Below are positions 53,887 to 64,000 of a stretch of 64,000 nucleotides of DNA, piece after piece. The first letter of the stretch is position 1. Each line of letters begins with the position of its first letter. The DNA comes from Allohahella sp002354735 (lineage in GTDB: Bacteria; Pseudomonadota; Gammaproteobacteria; Pseudomonadales; Oleiphilaceae). The notes under the pieces were generated by a model. That model did no database searches and was not told where the DNA came from. It saw only the letters and a list, made by a program, of their open reading frames with translations. The stretch covers positions 3,224,001-3,288,000 of the forward strand of contig NZ_CP172312.1 of NCBI RefSeq assembly GCF_047946665.1. The letters run 5' to 3'. The translations under genes and the position numbers were made by a program.

Positions 53887-56800
53887 CTATCGGTTCAACT
53901 CAGCGCTCAGGGCCTGCACTACATCCGCCGCACTAACACTGGAATCCTTCTGGTTCTTCTTGCGCTTCCGTTCGGCATGGTAGGCTGAGCCTGTACCTGC
54001 AGGAATCAGGCGTCCAACCACTACGTTTTCCTTCAGACCTCGCAGATGATCCTTCTTGCCAGTAACCGCGGCCTCCGTAAGAACCCGTGTAGTTTCCTGG
54101 AACGACGCAGCAGAAATAAAGCTTTCCGTTGCTAGGCTGGCTTTAGTGATACCAAGCAGCACCCTTTCGTAGCGAGCTTCAATCGTTTCCTTAATTCTGG
54201 CCGTATCGTTCTCTTCCTCGGCATGAACCAGCTCGACCTGATCACCCTTGATAAGAGAGGTATCGCCCGCGGCTGTAACTTCGACCTTTCGAATCATTTG
54301 ACGCACGATGACTTCGATATGCTTGTCGTTGATGACAACGCCTTGCAACCGATAGACATCCTGGATCTCATTGATAATATACTTCGCCAGCTCACCTACA
54401 CCAAGAAGGCGAAGGATATCGTGGGGGTTTGAAGGGCCGTCCGCAATGACCTCACCCTTAGTAACCTGTTCCCCGTCGAACACGTTGAGCTGACGCCACT
54501 TGGGAATAAGCACTTCATACGGCTCGTTATTGTCTGTCGGCGAGATGACCAGTCGCTTTTTACCCTTGGTTTCTTTACCAAACGAGACCAAACCACTGAT
54601 CTCCGCCAGTATTGCAGGCTCTTTTGGCTTACGCGCTTCGAAGAGATCAGCAACTCGTGGCAGACCACCTGTGATATCGCGCGTCTTCGAACTTTCCTGC
54701 GGAATACGGGCGATAACGTCGCCGCCCTCAAGCATGTCGCCATTTTTCAAACGCAGCTGGGCATTGGCCGGCATGAAATATTGGGCAGTGGTATCGGTAC
54801 CAGGGAAATTCATTTCATTGCCAGCTTCATCCAGGAGCTGTATCAATGGACGAATATCCTTACCAGCAGCAGGCCGATCTTTAGGATCGATAATCTCGAT
54901 ACTGGAAAGACCCGTCAGCTCGTCGGTCTGGGTCTTCATAGTAATGCCTTCTTCCAGGCCCACGAAGGTCACCTTACCACCAACTTCTGTGATGATCGGG
55001 TGAGTGTGTGGATCCCATTTGGCAACAATACCACCAGCCTCTACCTGCTCACCATGCTTGACACTTACCTCTGCACCATAAGGCAGCTTGTAAGACTCTC
55101 TCTCGCGCCCGGCCGCGTCAGCAATGGCCAATTCAGAGGAACGGGAGACCACGACCAACTTGCCGTTCTTGCGCTCGATCGACTTCATATTGTGAAGGCG
55201 CACTGTTCCACCGTGCTTGACCTGAACATTGTCCACCGCCGACGATCTTGAAGCCGCTCCACCTATGTGGAACGTTCGCATCGTCAGCTGTGTGCCCGGC
55301 TCTCCGATTGACTGGGCCGCAATAACACCAGCAGCCTCGCCTACGTTCACGAGATGTCCGCGCGCCAGGTCCCGTCCGTAACAGCTCGCGCAGATTCCAT
55401 ATTTCGTTGTGCAGAATATTGGGGAGCGCACGTACAGTTCATCGACGCCCGCCTGCTCGAGCTTTTCAACAGCCGCCTCGTCAAGCAGAGTTCCCGCAGG
55501 AAGAACTACGTCCTTGGCGTTGGCTGCAGAAAACGCATCTGCAGCAGTAACACGGCCAAGAACTCGATCCCCGAGATTCACCACGACGTCACCGCCCTCG
55601 ATGTGAGGCGTAACGAGAAGTCCCTGATCTGTACCGCAATCAACTTCTGTGACGACAACGTCCTGAGCCACGTCGACCAGACGTCGTGTAAGATATCCAG
55701 AGTTGGCAGTCTTCAATGCCGTGTCTGCGAGACCCTTTCGAGCACCGTGTGTCGAAATGAAGTACTGCAGAACGTTCAGGCCTTCCCGAAAGTTAGCCGT
55801 GATTGGAGTCTCGATAATGGAGCCGTCCGGCTTAGCCATCAGTCCTCGCATACCAGCCAACTGACGAATCTGGGCAGCTGAACCTCGGGCACCTGAGTCC
55901 GCCATGATGTAGACCGAATTGAAGGACTCCTGGTCTACCTCGACACCTTCCTTGTTCACGACCTTTTCGGTTCCCAATCTGGCCATCATCGCCTTGGAAA
56001 CCTTATCGTTCGCTCGTGACCAAATATCGATAACCTTGTTGTACTTTTCACCGCCGGTGAGCAGACCCGAAGCAAATTGACTCTCAATTTCTTTAACTTC
56101 GTTGTCGGCAGCTTCGATGATCTTTGCTTTTTCTTCGGGAATAACAAAATCGTTAACACCGATAGAGGCGCCCGACACGGTCGCATAGCTAAAGCCGGTG
56201 TACATAATTTGGTCGGCAAAGATTACGGTTTCTTTCAGACCTACCCGGCGGTAGCAGGCATTGATAAGCTGAGAAATGGCTTTCTTCTTCATTGGCTGAT
56301 TAACGAGCTCGAACGGAAGCCCCTTCGGCACAATGCGATAGAGCAGAGCACGGCCCACCGTGGTATCCACCAATTTCATTACATCGTGATGGACACCTTC
56401 ACTATCGATGCTCGTTTCACTGATCCGCACTTTCACACGCGCCTGAAGATTAGCCTTTTTACTGCCATAGGCGCGCGTGAGCTCGTCCAGATCACTGAAA
56501 ACCATGCCTTCACCGGGGGCATTTATTCGCTCTCGCGTCATGAAATACAGACCGAGCACAACGTCCTGCGACGGAACAATGATCGGGTCCCCGTTAGCAG
56601 GTGACAGTATGTTATTGGTCGCCATCATGAGCGCGCGAGCTTCGAGCTGAGCCTCGAGCGTCAACGGCACGTGAACAGCCATCTGATCGCCATCGAAGTC
56701 GGCGTTGTAAGCTGTACAGACAAGTGGGTGCAGCTGGATAGCTTTACCCTCGATCAGGATAGGCTCGAACGCCTGAATACCGAGGCGGTGCAGCGTGGGT

Positions 56801-58077
56801 GCCCGGTTCAGCATAACTGGATGCTCTCTGATGACTTCATCGAGAATATCCCAAACGACGGCCTCTTCGCGCTCGACCATTTTCTTGGCGGCCTTGATTG
56901 TAGTCGCCAGACCACGGTGCTCCAGCTTGCTGAAGATGAAAGGCTTGAAGAGCTCTAACGCCATTTTCTTTGGAAGACCGCACTGATGCAGACGCAGTGT
57001 CGGACCAACAACGATTACCGAGCGGCCTGAATAGTCAACTCGCTTACCCAGAAGGTTTTGACGGAAACGGCCCTGCTTACCTTTGATCATGTCCGCAAGC
57101 GATTTCAACGGACGCTTATTAGAGCCAGTGATAGCTCTTCCACGACGGCCGTTGTCCAGAAGCGCATCGACTGCTTCTTGAAGCATACGCTTTTCGTTAC
57201 GCACGATAATGTCTGGCGCACTCAACTCAAGCAGACGCTTTAAGCGATTATTTCTATTGATCACGCGACGGTAGAGGTCATTGAGATCGCTTGTCGCGAA
57301 TCGACCGCCGTCGAGCGGTACCAAAGGACGCAAATCGGGTGGCAGAACAGGTAGAACCGTCATGATCATCCACTCGGGACGATTTCCTGACTCTGCAAAC
57401 GCTTCCAGCAGCTTGAGACGCTTTGAAAGCTTCTTGATCTTGGTTTCAGAATTTGTGGCGGGGACCTCTTCACGCAGCCGCGCAATTTCTTCGTCCAGCG
57501 TAATATCGGCAAGTAGTGCCTGAACCGCTTCGGCACCCATCTTTGCGTCGAACTCGTCACCGAACTCTTCAAGAGCTTCATAATACTGCTCATCGGACAG
57601 CAATTGTCCACGCTCAAGCGTAGTCATCCCAGGCTCGATCACGATGAAGGATTCGAAGTAGAGGACCCGCTCGATGTCACGCAGAGTCATGTCCAGCAAT
57701 AGGCCAATGCGTGAGGGCAGAGATTTGAGAAACCAGATATGAGCTACGGGCGAAGCAAGTTGAATGTGACCCATCCGCTCGCGTCGCACACTAGAAGGCG
57801 CGACTTCAACGCCGCACTTCTCGCAAATAACACCACGATGCTTGAGGCGCTTGTACTTTCCACACAGGCACTCGTAGTCCTTTGTGGGACCAAATATTTT
57901 TGCGCAGAAGAGCCCGTCACGTTCCGGCTTGAAAGTTCGGTAGTTGATGGTTTCCGGCTTTTTTACTTCTCCATACGACCAGCTTCTGATCATTTCAGGA
58001 GAAGCCAGACCAATGCGAATACTGTCGAATTCTTGAGTATGGTTCTGGTTTTTAAGAAGATTTAGCAAATCTTTCAT
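53887..58077 (-). CDS. rpoC: RNA polymerase subunit beta'
   Basis: 1396 residues (E. coli 1407). The N-terminal zinc ribbon has [13 protein letters not shown] and CEKC. The catalytic loop [12 protein letters not shown] carries the three Mg-binding aspartates. The second zinc site is formed by CGTDQG with [16 protein letters not shown]. The ATG is set at [12 protein letters not shown] as in the family; an upstream in-frame start is rejected. 105 bases after rpoB. Confidence 0.98.
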   Translation of the reverse strand: MKDLLNLLKNQNHTQEFDSIRIGLASPEMIRSWSYGEVKKPETINYRTFKPERDGLFCAKIFGPTKDYECLCGKYKRLKHRGVICEKCGVEVAPSSVRRERMGHIQLASPVAHIWFLKSLPSRIGLLLDMTLRDIERVLYFESFIVIEPGMTTLERGQLLSDEQYYEALEEFGDEFDAKMGAEAVQALLADITLDEEIARLREEVPATNSETKIKKLSKRLKLLEAFAESGNRPEWMIMTVLPVLPPDLRPLVPLDGGRFATSDLNDLYRRVINRNNRLKRLLELSAPDIIVRNEKRMLQEAVDALLDNGRRGRAITGSNKRPLKSLADMIKGKQGRFRQNLLGKRVDYSGRSVIVVGPTLRLHQCGLPKKMALELFKPFIFSKLEHRGLATTIKAAKKMVEREEAVVWDILDEVIREHPVMLNRAPTLHRLGIQAFEPILIEGKAIQLHPLVCTAYNADFDGDQMAVHVPLTLEAQLEARALMMATNNILSPANGDPIIVPSQDVVLGLYFMTRERINAPGEGMVFSDLDELTRAYGSKKANLQARVKVRISETSIDSEGVHHDVMKLVDTTVGRALLYRIVPKGLPFELVNQPMKKKAISQLINACYRRVGLKETVIFADQIMYTGFSYATVSGASIGVNDFVIPEEKAKIIEAADNEVKEIESQFASGLLTGGEKYNKVIDIWSRANDKVSKAMMARLGTEKVVNKEGVEVDQESFNSVYIMADSGARGSAAQIRQLAGMRGLMAKPDGSIIETPITANFREGLNVLQYFISTHGARKGLADTALKTANSGYLTRRLVDVAQDVVVTEVDCGTDQGLLVTPHIEGGDVVVNLGDRVLGRVTAADAFSAANAKDVVLPAGTLLDEAAVEKLEQAGVDELYVRSPIFCTTKYGICASCYGRDLARGHLVNVGEAAGVIAAQSIGEPGTQLTMRTFHIGGAASRSSAVDNVQVKHGGTVRLHNMKSIERKNGKLVVVSRSSELAIADAAGRERESYKLPYGAEVSVKHGEQVEAGGIVAKWDPHTHPIITEVGGKVTFVGLEEGITMKTQTDELTGLSSIEIIDPKDRPAAGKDIRPLIQLLDEAGNEMNFPGTDTTAQYFMPANAQLRLKNGDMLEGGDVIARIPQESSKTRDITGGLPRVADLFEARKPKEPAILAEISGLVSFGKETKGKKRLVISPTDNNEPYEVLIPKWRQLNVFDGEQVTKGEVIADGPSNPHDILRLLGVGELAKYIINEIQDVYRLQGVVINDKHIEVIVRQMIRKVEVTAAGDTSLIKGDQVELVHAEEENDTARIKETIEARYERVLLGITKASLATESFISAASFQETTRVLTEAAVTGKKDHLRGLKENVVVGRLIPAGTGSAYHAERKRKKNQKDSSVSAADVVQALSAELNR

Positions 58078-58100
58078 TAGCGAATGCCTCTGGCGTCTGA

Positions 58101-58126
58101 GTCGGCGACGATGCGACGTCGCCGAC
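58101..58126. repeat. 10-bp perfect palindrome between rpoB and rpoC
   Basis: GTCGGCGACG and CGTCGCCGAC flank a 6-base centre. No T-run follows, so it should not terminate. A stable hairpin here could be an mRNA processing site or separate translation of the two large subunits; this is inference. Confidence 0.75.
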
Positions 58127-58182
58127 ATACAATTTCAACCCGTCAATTCTGAGCCTGCTGGCGCATTTCACTGCGCCGCATG

Positions 58183-61100
58183 CTATTCGCTCTCTAATTC
58201 AATATCGATACCAAGTGAACGGATCTCCTTCACAAGAACGTTAAACGATTCCGGCATACCTGGCTCCATCCGATGATCCCCGTCCACAATGTTTTTATAC
58301 ATTTTGGTTCGGCCGTTCACGTCATCGGATTTTACTGTCAGCATTTCCTGAAGCGTGTAAGCGGCACCGTAGGCTTGCAACGCCCAGACCTCCATCTCTC
58401 CGAACCGCTGCCCACCAAACTGAGCCTTACCACCAAGCGGCTGCTGAGTAACGAGGCTGTAGGACCCGGTAGAACGAGCATGCATCTTGTCATCAACGAG
58501 GTGGTTGAGCTTTAGCATATACATGTAGCCAACTGTGACCTGACGCTCGAAACGATCACCTGTTCGACCGTCATACAGCCAGACCTGACCAGAGTCATCC
58601 ATATCAGCAAGCTTCAGCATTGCCTTGATTTCGCTTTCTTTCGCACCATCGAATACAGGTGTGGCCATTGGAACACCACCCGTGAGATTACGAGCCAGCT
58701 CAAGAATCTCATCATCGTTGAGTTCATCAAGATTTTCCTGGCGTCCACCGATAGTGTTGTAGACCTCGTTGAGGAATTTCTTGATCTCGCCGACCTGCTT
58801 TTGTGCCTCAAGCATCTTGTTGATTTTATGGCCAAGCCCTTTCGCCGCCGCACCCAAATGCGTCTCAAGCACCTGCCCAACGTTCATCCGCGATGGAACG
58901 CCTAGGGGATTGAGAACGATATCAACAGGGTCACCTGTTTCGTCATAAGGCATGTCTTCGATGGGCATGATGGCAGAAATCACACCTTTGTTACCGTGTC
59001 GTCCAGCCATTTTGTCACCCGGCTGGATTCTACGTTTGACAGCGAGGTACACCTTAACAATTTTGAGCACGCCGGGTGCGAGATCGTCGCCAGACTGAAG
59101 CTTGCGCTTCTTGTCTTCAAACCGCTCTTCGACACTGGCCTTACGCTGCTTCAACTGAGCGTCAGCTTTGTCGAGCAGTTCGTTAAGCTCATCACTATCC
59201 ATTTTGAGCTTGAACCACTCATCCTTTTCAAACGCCTTGAAATGAGCGTCGGTAAGTTCGTCGCCCTTCCGCAGGCCAGGTCCACTGAGCACTTTCTGCC
59301 CAGTAAGAGCCGACCGAAGTCGCTCGAACGTAGCGCCTTCTACAATCTTATATTCGTCGTTCAAATCCTTTTTAACTTTGGCAAGCTCTGCGTTCTCAAT
59401 TTCCAGGGCCCGCTGATCCTTCTCTACACCGTCGCGGGTGAACACTTGGACGTCGATGACAGTTCCACGCGTACCGGTTGGCACACGAAGGGAGGTGTCT
59501 TTCACGTCGGAAGCTTTCTCACCGAATATTGCCCGCAGCAACTTCTCTTCTGGCGTCAACTGAGTCTCGCCTTTGGGCGTAACCTTGCCTACCAGAATGT
59601 CACTAGGTTCAACTTCAGCGCCGATGAAGATAACACCACTATCGTCAAGCTTGGCCAGCGCGCTTTCACCGACATTTGGTATGTCAGCTGTCACTTCCTC
59701 TGCGCCGAGCTTGGTATCACGAGCTATACAAGTCAGCTCTTGAATATGAATGGTGGTGAAACGATCCTCTTTAACTACTCGTTCAGAAACGAGTATCGAG
59801 TCTTCGAAGTTGTAGCCATTCCAAGGCATGAATGCGATGCGCATATTCTGACCCAGCGCGAGCTCGCCCATATCCACGGACGGACCATCTGCAAGCACGT
59901 CACCGCGACTGATGCGCTCACCTTCGCGCACTAATGCGCGTTGATTGATGCAGGTATTCTGGTTGGAACGCTGATATTTGATGAGGTTATAGATGTCCAC
60001 ACCTGCATCTGTTGCGTCGGTTTCATCCCCATCTACCCGAACCACGATTCGCCCAGCATCGACACTGGCAATTACGCCACCTCGCTTAGCGACCACGCAT
60101 ACACCCGAGTCCTGAGCTACATATCGCTCGAAACCTGTGCCTACCAGTGGCTTCTCGGCGATTAATGTGGGCACCGCCTGTCGCTGCATGTTCGACCCCA
60201 TCAGAGCTCTGTTGGCGTCATCGTGCTCAAGAAATGGGATAAGAGATGCCGCTACCGATACAACCTGCCGGGGCGATACGTCCATATAGTCAACGCGCTC
60301 AGGAGGCATGACCGTAAATTCATTTTTATGTCGTACGGTAACCAGCTCGGAAACAAGGCGATTGTCCGCATCAAGCTCGGCATTCGCCTGGGCGATAACA
60401 AACTCGCTTTCCTCGATAGCTGAAAGGTAGTCGATCTGCTCTGATACCACGCCGTCAATCAATTTACGATATGGACTCTCCAGAAAACCGTAGCTGTTGG
60501 CACGCGCATATGTCGCAAGACTATTGATGAGACCGATGTTTGGCCCTTCCGGCGTTTCGATAGGACACACCCGACCGTAATGCGTTGGATGCACGTCTCG
60601 CACTTCGAAACCTGCACGCTCTCGAGTGAGACCACCTGGCCCCAACGCAGAGACACGGCGCTTGTGCGTGACTTCCGAAAGCGGGTTGTTCTGATCCATA
60701 AACTGCGAGAGCTGGCTTGAGCCAAAGAACTCTTTAACCGCGGCAGCAACTGGCTTCGCATTGATGAGATCCTGAGGCATCAGGCCTTCAGACTCAGCCA
60801 TGGACAAGCGCTCCTTAACAGCACGCTCAACCCGAACAAGTCCAACACGGAACTGGTTCTCAGCCATTTCTCCGACGGAGCGAACGCGACGGTTTCCAAG
60901 ATGGTCAATATCATCGACCTCCCCTTTACCGTTTCTGATATCGATCAGAGTCTTAAGCACATCGATAATATCGTCTTTGCTAAGGACTGCAGACTTCGGA
61001 TCGTCTTCACCATCGCTGTCTCTGCCCAAACGACGGTTAAACTTCATTCTGCCGACAGTTGAGAGATCGTACCGATCTTCAGAAAAGAAGAGATTGTTGA

Positions 61101-62271
61101 ACAGGTTCTCAGCAGACTCTTTAGTAGGCGGCTCGCCAGGACGCATCATCCTGTAGATTTCGACCAAAGCTTCTAACGGCGTTGAAGTGGGGTCGATATT
61201 CAGTGTATCTGAAATGAATGGACCGCAATCCAGCTCGTTTGTGTAAAGGACTTCCAGACTCTTTAGAGCACTATTCGCTCTGATCGTCTGCAATAGCTCA
61301 AGGGTTATCTCTGTGTTACTGGCAGCAATCAATTCGCCAGTAGATTCATCGATAATATCTTTTGCCAGCACTCGCCCAACCACATACTCGGCTGGCACTT
61401 CAAGCAAATCAATGTTGCTCTTCTCGAGCTGACGCACGTGCTTGGCGGTGATCCGGCGGCCTTCTTCAACCACAACAGTGCCGTCAGCGTCGCGAATTTC
61501 AAACGTCGAAAGCAAGCCACGAAGCCGGTTTGGGATCAGCTTGAGGAATGTCTTCTCGCCTTCAAAATGGAAGGTGTCAAAATCGAAGAACAAGTCCAGC
61601 ATTTCTTCACTGGTAAACTCCAGCGCGCGCAATAGTATTGTCGCAGGAAGCTTACGGCGGCGATCTATTCGAACGAAGACTGCATCTTTGGGATCAAACT
61701 CAAAATCGAGCCAGGAGCCACGGTAGGGGATAACCCGAGCTGAATAGAGAAACTTACCTGAGCTATGAGTTTTGCCCTTATCGTGATCGAAGAATACGCC
61801 CGGCGAGCGATGCAGCTGGGACACGATAACGCGCTCAGTACCGTTGATAACGAAGGTACCGTTTTCAGTCATCAGGGGTATTTCACCCATATAGACTTCC
61901 TGTTCCTTGATATCTTTTATTGCCTTACTGGCTGAGTCTTTATCATAAATGATAAGACGAACTTTCACTCGCAACGGTGCCGCGTAGGTTACCCCACGTA
62001 CCTGGCACTCGGTCACATCAAAAATTGGTTGGCCAAGTCTATAACTTACATACTCAAGAGCAGCGTTGCCGCTGAAACTTGCGATGGGGAAAACTGATTT
62101 GAAAGCCGCATGGAGGCCAATGTCCTGACGCCCTTCCGGTGCCCGGTCTAGTTGAAGGAAATCGAAATATGAATCGAGCTGAATCGACAATAGATAAGGA
62201 ACTGCCATTGCGACAGGCAATTTGCTAAAGTCTTTTCGAATTCGCTTCTTTTCGGTATAGGAATAGGTCAT
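58183..62271 (-). CDS. rpoB: RNA polymerase subunit beta
   Basis: 1362 residues (E. coli 1342). [20 protein letters not shown] leads and is very close to Pseudomonas. The rifampicin pocket reads [20 protein letters not shown] with [11 protein letters not shown] after it, the sensitive form at the usual resistance positions. [10 protein letters not shown] and the C-terminal [19 protein letters not shown] are conserved. 158 bases after rplL with an attenuator between. Confidence 0.98.
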   Translation of the reverse strand: MTYSYTEKKRIRKDFSKLPVAMAVPYLLSIQLDSYFDFLQLDRAPEGRQDIGLHAAFKSVFPIASFSGNAALEYVSYRLGQPIFDVTECQVRGVTYAAPLRVKVRLIIYDKDSASKAIKDIKEQEVYMGEIPLMTENGTFVINGTERVIVSQLHRSPGVFFDHDKGKTHSSGKFLYSARVIPYRGSWLDFEFDPKDAVFVRIDRRRKLPATILLRALEFTSEEMLDLFFDFDTFHFEGEKTFLKLIPNRLRGLLSTFEIRDADGTVVVEEGRRITAKHVRQLEKSNIDLLEVPAEYVVGRVLAKDIIDESTGELIAASNTEITLELLQTIRANSALKSLEVLYTNELDCGPFISDTLNIDPTSTPLEALVEIYRMMRPGEPPTKESAENLFNNLFFSEDRYDLSTVGRMKFNRRLGRDSDGEDDPKSAVLSKDDIIDVLKTLIDIRNGKGEVDDIDHLGNRRVRSVGEMAENQFRVGLVRVERAVKERLSMAESEGLMPQDLINAKPVAAAVKEFFGSSQLSQFMDQNNPLSEVTHKRRVSALGPGGLTRERAGFEVRDVHPTHYGRVCPIETPEGPNIGLINSLATYARANSYGFLESPYRKLIDGVVSEQIDYLSAIEESEFVIAQANAELDADNRLVSELVTVRHKNEFTVMPPERVDYMDVSPRQVVSVAASLIPFLEHDDANRALMGSNMQRQAVPTLIAEKPLVGTGFERYVAQDSGVCVVAKRGGVIASVDAGRIVVRVDGDETDATDAGVDIYNLIKYQRSNQNTCINQRALVREGERISRGDVLADGPSVDMGELALGQNMRIAFMPWNGYNFEDSILVSERVVKEDRFTTIHIQELTCIARDTKLGAEEVTADIPNVGESALAKLDDSGVIFIGAEVEPSDILVGKVTPKGETQLTPEEKLLRAIFGEKASDVKDTSLRVPTGTRGTVIDVQVFTRDGVEKDQRALEIENAELAKVKKDLNDEYKIVEGATFERLRSALTGQKVLSGPGLRKGDELTDAHFKAFEKDEWFKLKMDSDELNELLDKADAQLKQRKASVEERFEDKKRKLQSGDDLAPGVLKIVKVYLAVKRRIQPGDKMAGRHGNKGVISAIMPIEDMPYDETGDPVDIVLNPLGVPSRMNVGQVLETHLGAAAKGLGHKINKMLEAQKQVGEIKKFLNEVYNTIGGRQENLDELNDDEILELARNLTGGVPMATPVFDGAKESEIKAMLKLADMDDSGQVWLYDGRTGDRFERQVTVGYMYMLKLNHLVDDKMHARSTGSYSLVTQQPLGGKAQFGGQRFGEMEVWALQAYGAAYTLQEMLTVKSDDVNGRTKMYKNIVDGDHRMEPGMPESFNVLVKEIRSLGIDIELESE

Positions 62272-62367
62272 TCGCGTTCCCCAGTTTGCTCTCAACTGAA
62301 ATCTGCTAGTAATTCAGAGGGTTCTTGGCTGATACCCTGCCGCTGTGCGATAAAGTCGCAGGCAGGC

Positions 62368-62398
62368 AAAAAGGAAAAGCCGGCGCACAAGCGCCGGC
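62368..62398 (-). terminator. rplL-rpoB attenuator
   Basis: The minus strand has GCCGGCGC, loop TTGT, GCGCCGGC, then TTTTCCTTTTT. This 8-bp GC-only stem with T-rich tail is a strong terminator shape between rplL and rpoB, the same place as the E. coli attenuator that keeps RNA polymerase subunits below L7/L12 levels. Confidence 0.9.
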
Positions 62399-62429
62399 CT
62401 CGCCAATCAGCGATAGACAGGTATTCGAC

Positions 62430-62804
62430 TTACTTAAGCTCGACAGTAGCGCCGGCTTCTTCGAGATCTTTCTTCGCTTTTTCTGCATCGTCTTTCGAAA
62501 GTGCTTCCTTGATCGTAGAAGGCGCACCGTCGACCAGGTCCTTGGCTTCTTTCAGGCCAAGTCCAGTGATCGCTCTTACAGCTTTGATGACGTTAACTTT
62601 CTTATCACCAGTTGCCTTCAAAATCAAATCGAATTCAGTCTTTTCTTCTACAGCTGCAGCTTCTCCGCCAGCAGCTGGAGCAGCAGCAACAGCCGCAGCA
62701 GCAGATACACCGAACTTTTCTTCCATAGCTTCAACCAGTGCCACAACATCCATGACACTCATTTCAGCAATTGCATTCAAGATATCGTCTTTTGACAATG
62801 ACAT
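62430..62804 (-). CDS. rplL: Ribosomal protein L7/L12
   Basis: 124 residues (E. coli 121); the multi-copy stalk protein that recruits translation GTPases. The N-terminal dimerisation part is [20 protein letters not shown], followed by an alanine-rich hinge ([17 protein letters not shown]). The C-terminal domain contains [20 protein letters not shown]. 33 bases after rplJ. Confidence 0.98.
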   Translation of the reverse strand: MSLSKDDILNAIAEMSVMDVVALVEAMEEKFGVSAAAAVAAAPAAGGEAAAVEEKTEFDLILKATGDKKVNVIKAVRAITGLGLKEAKDLVDGAPSTIKEALSKDDAEKAKKDLEEAGATVELK

Positions 62805-62837
62805 ACTTTGTTACTCCAAACCTATACTGTTAATTAA

Positions 62838-63368
62838 CTAAGCCGCTTCACGTTTCTGATCACGAACTGCTGCAATAACGCGTGTTATCCGGCCAGGAAT
62901 ATCATTCATGGTCATCGCCAGCTTGGTAACAGGTGCCAACATGACAGCCATAACCAACGACAATGCCTGATCTCTGGTCGGCAACTTGGCAAGACGATCG
63001 ATCTGGTCAGCTCCGAGGAACTCACCGCCAACAGCCAGGCCACGCACTTCAAACTTCTCATTAGTCTTAGCAAAATCCTTACAGAGCCGTGCGGCTGCGC
63101 CTGGATCTTCCATAGAAAATGCGAGAATGCTTGGACCTGTAAAAGCTTCAATAGCGCAAGCGTACTCCGTACCCTCAACAGCGCGACGCGCCAGGGTATT
63201 TCTCACGACACGAAGGTTGACGTTATCAGCCCTCGCCTTGGCTCTCAATGAGGCCATATCGTTAGAAGTAACACCACGATAATCAGCAATTACAAGGGAA
63301 AGTGCCTTGCTTGCAGTTTCGTTAACTTCAGCGACAATCTCTTTCTTTGTTTGAAAACGAATTGCCAC
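62838..63368 (-). CDS. rplJ: Ribosomal protein L10
   Basis: 176 residues (E. coli 165); base of the L7/L12 stalk and autoregulator of its operon. [40 protein letters not shown] and [12 protein letters not shown] are diagnostic. The start is GTG, six bases after AAGGAG; in-frame sequence upstream belongs to the leader and is rejected. Confidence 0.96.
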   Translation of the reverse strand: MAIRFQTKKEIVAEVNETASKALSLVIADYRGVTSNDMASLRAKARADNVNLRVVRNTLARRAVEGTEYACAIEAFTGPSILAFSMEDPGAAARLCKDFAKTNEKFEVRGLAVGGEFLGADQIDRLAKLPTRDQALSLVMAVMLAPVTKLAMTMNDIPGRITRVIAAVRDQKREAA

Positions 63369-63560
63369 AGATAACTCCTTCATCAACCGGAAAAACCGGC
63401 AAACATACTTTGCTCCGAAGAGCGATGACAACGGCGTGTTAACACTTGGTTTGACAGCCGCCTGCGCAGGAAATTAAGCCGGCGAACCAGCACCTGCGGT
63501 CTTTGACGACCAGAGCAGACTTCGAGAAGCCCGCTCAGAGCCACCAAAATACCAGATCAG
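63369..63560 (-). ncRNA. L10 leader (rplJL autoregulatory mRNA leader)
   Basis: 192-base gap between rplA and rplJ. On the minus strand GACCGCAGGTGCTGG is followed by CCTGCGCAGG about 20 bases later; CGCAGG and CCTGCG pair. This resembles the conserved L10 leader where the L10-L12 complex binds to repress translation. Recognised by motif and position, not by folding. Confidence 0.65.
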
Positions 63561-64000
63561 TTATACCGCGAAGGACGACTGATCCAGATTCAAGCCTGGC
63601 CCCATTGTCGAGGACAGGACGATTTTCTTGAGGAAAACGCCTTTTGCCGCAGCAGGCTTGGCCTTTTTCAAGTCAGCCACGAGCGCTTCCAGATTCCCTT
63701 TGATCTTATCGGCGTCAAAACTGACATTACCGAGCGGAGAATGGATAATTCCGTTCTTGTCGGTTCTGTAACGAACCTGGCCAGCTTTTGCGTTCTTAAC
63801 AGCGGTTTCTACGTCAGGAGTCACTGTGCCAACCTTAGGGTTTGGCATCAGACCGCGGGGACCCAGAATCTGTCCGAGCTGACCGACAACTCGCATCGCA
63901 TCGGGAGAAGCGATCACGACATCGAAGTTAAGATTGCCAGCTTTAACCTGCTCAGCCAGATCATCCATACCAACGATGTCTGCACCAGCGGCCTTGGCTT
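63561..64000 (-). CDS. rplA: Ribosomal protein L1 (C-terminal part)
   Basis: The last about 146 codons of L1; the gene enters from the right edge and its start is outside. [60 protein letters not shown] and [15 protein letters not shown] are diagnostic. L1 forms the mobile stalk by the E-site and in E. coli represses the rplKA transcript. Confidence 0.97.
   Translation of the reverse strand, partial: AKAAGADIVGMDDLAEQVKAGNLNFDVVIASPDAMRVVGQLGQILGPRGLMPNPKVGTVTPDVETAVKNAKAGQVRYRTDKNGIIHSPLGNVSFDADKIKGNLEALVADLKKAKPAAAKGVFLKKIVLSSTMGPGLNLDQSSFAV

Noticed and set aside
58996..59934. 312-residue open frame on the plus strand inside rpoB
   Set aside because: It is antisense to a highly conserved part of rpoB, has no ribosome binding site and no recognisable domain; it follows from rpoB codon usage.
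1..64000. CRISPR arrays, insertion sequences, prophage, tRNA or rRNA genes
   Set aside because: Reading through the window showed no direct-repeat arrays, transposase or phage proteins, terminal repeats, or tRNA-like cloverleaf sequences.

Overview
The window is chromosomal DNA of a gammaproteobacterium, most likely from the wide Pseudomonadales/Oceanospirillales group. RpoB, RpoC, RpoA, the ribosomal proteins, UvrA, UvrD and PpnN all read as close relatives of Pseudomonas and E. coli proteins. The order uvrA - MFS transporter - ssb, and a small PA3496-like protein, fit Pseudomonas-like lineages. The species cannot be fixed from the sequence alone. I see no insertion sequences, prophage genes, CRISPR arrays, tRNAs or rRNAs, and no stretch above 300 bases lacks a gene.

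Region 1 (1-11.5 kb). A phosphate-uptake locus on the minus strand holds pstS, a TIGR03545-like membrane protein and the start of a large-type pstC. It has a PhoB-type promoter at 4152-4185 and a terminator just after pstS. Then come a YciA thioesterase, uvrD with a LexA box, a small acidic protein, an iron-dependent alcohol dehydrogenase fused to an SCP2 lipid-binding domain, a small DUF6482-like protein, the nucleotide nucleosidase PpnN and a 54-residue membrane protein.

Region 2 (11.5-17.5 kb). A tightly packed minus-strand group encodes a type-1-copper cupredoxin, a membrane c-di-GMP phosphodiesterase, a DUF3034 outer-membrane-type protein and a truncated hemoglobin carried on a lipoprotein signal. 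A prepilin-like protein and a second predicted beta-barrel lie upstream.

Region 3 (17.7-28.9 kb). This is a selenium region: a PhnCDE-like ABC transporter of the putative selenate type, a SenB-type selenosugar synthase, a FAD oxidoreductase-SelD fusion and the tRNA 2-selenouridine synthase MnmH. SelD would make selenophosphate, SenB would put selenium on a sugar and MnmH would put it into tRNA. A diguanylate cyclase overlaps the transporter. YihY, an IbpA-type small heat-shock protein, a CoA-binding protein and a Rho-N-like small protein are interspersed. SenA, selA, selB and selC are not in the window.

Region 4 (28.8-35.6 kb). AzlD/AzlC amino-acid export, the channel MscL, SSB, a YajR-like MFS transporter and UvrA.

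Region 5 (35.7-64 kb). A nearly unbroken minus-strand run of information-processing genes. In transcription order from the right edge: rplA, rplJ, rplL, rpoB, rpoC; rpsL, rpsG, fusA, tuf; rpsJ through rpsQ; rplN through rpmJ; rpsM, rpsK, rpsD, rpoA, rplQ. Strong sigma-70 promoters precede rpsL and rpsJ, and a weaker candidate precedes rpsM. All three are interlocked with terminator-like palindromes.
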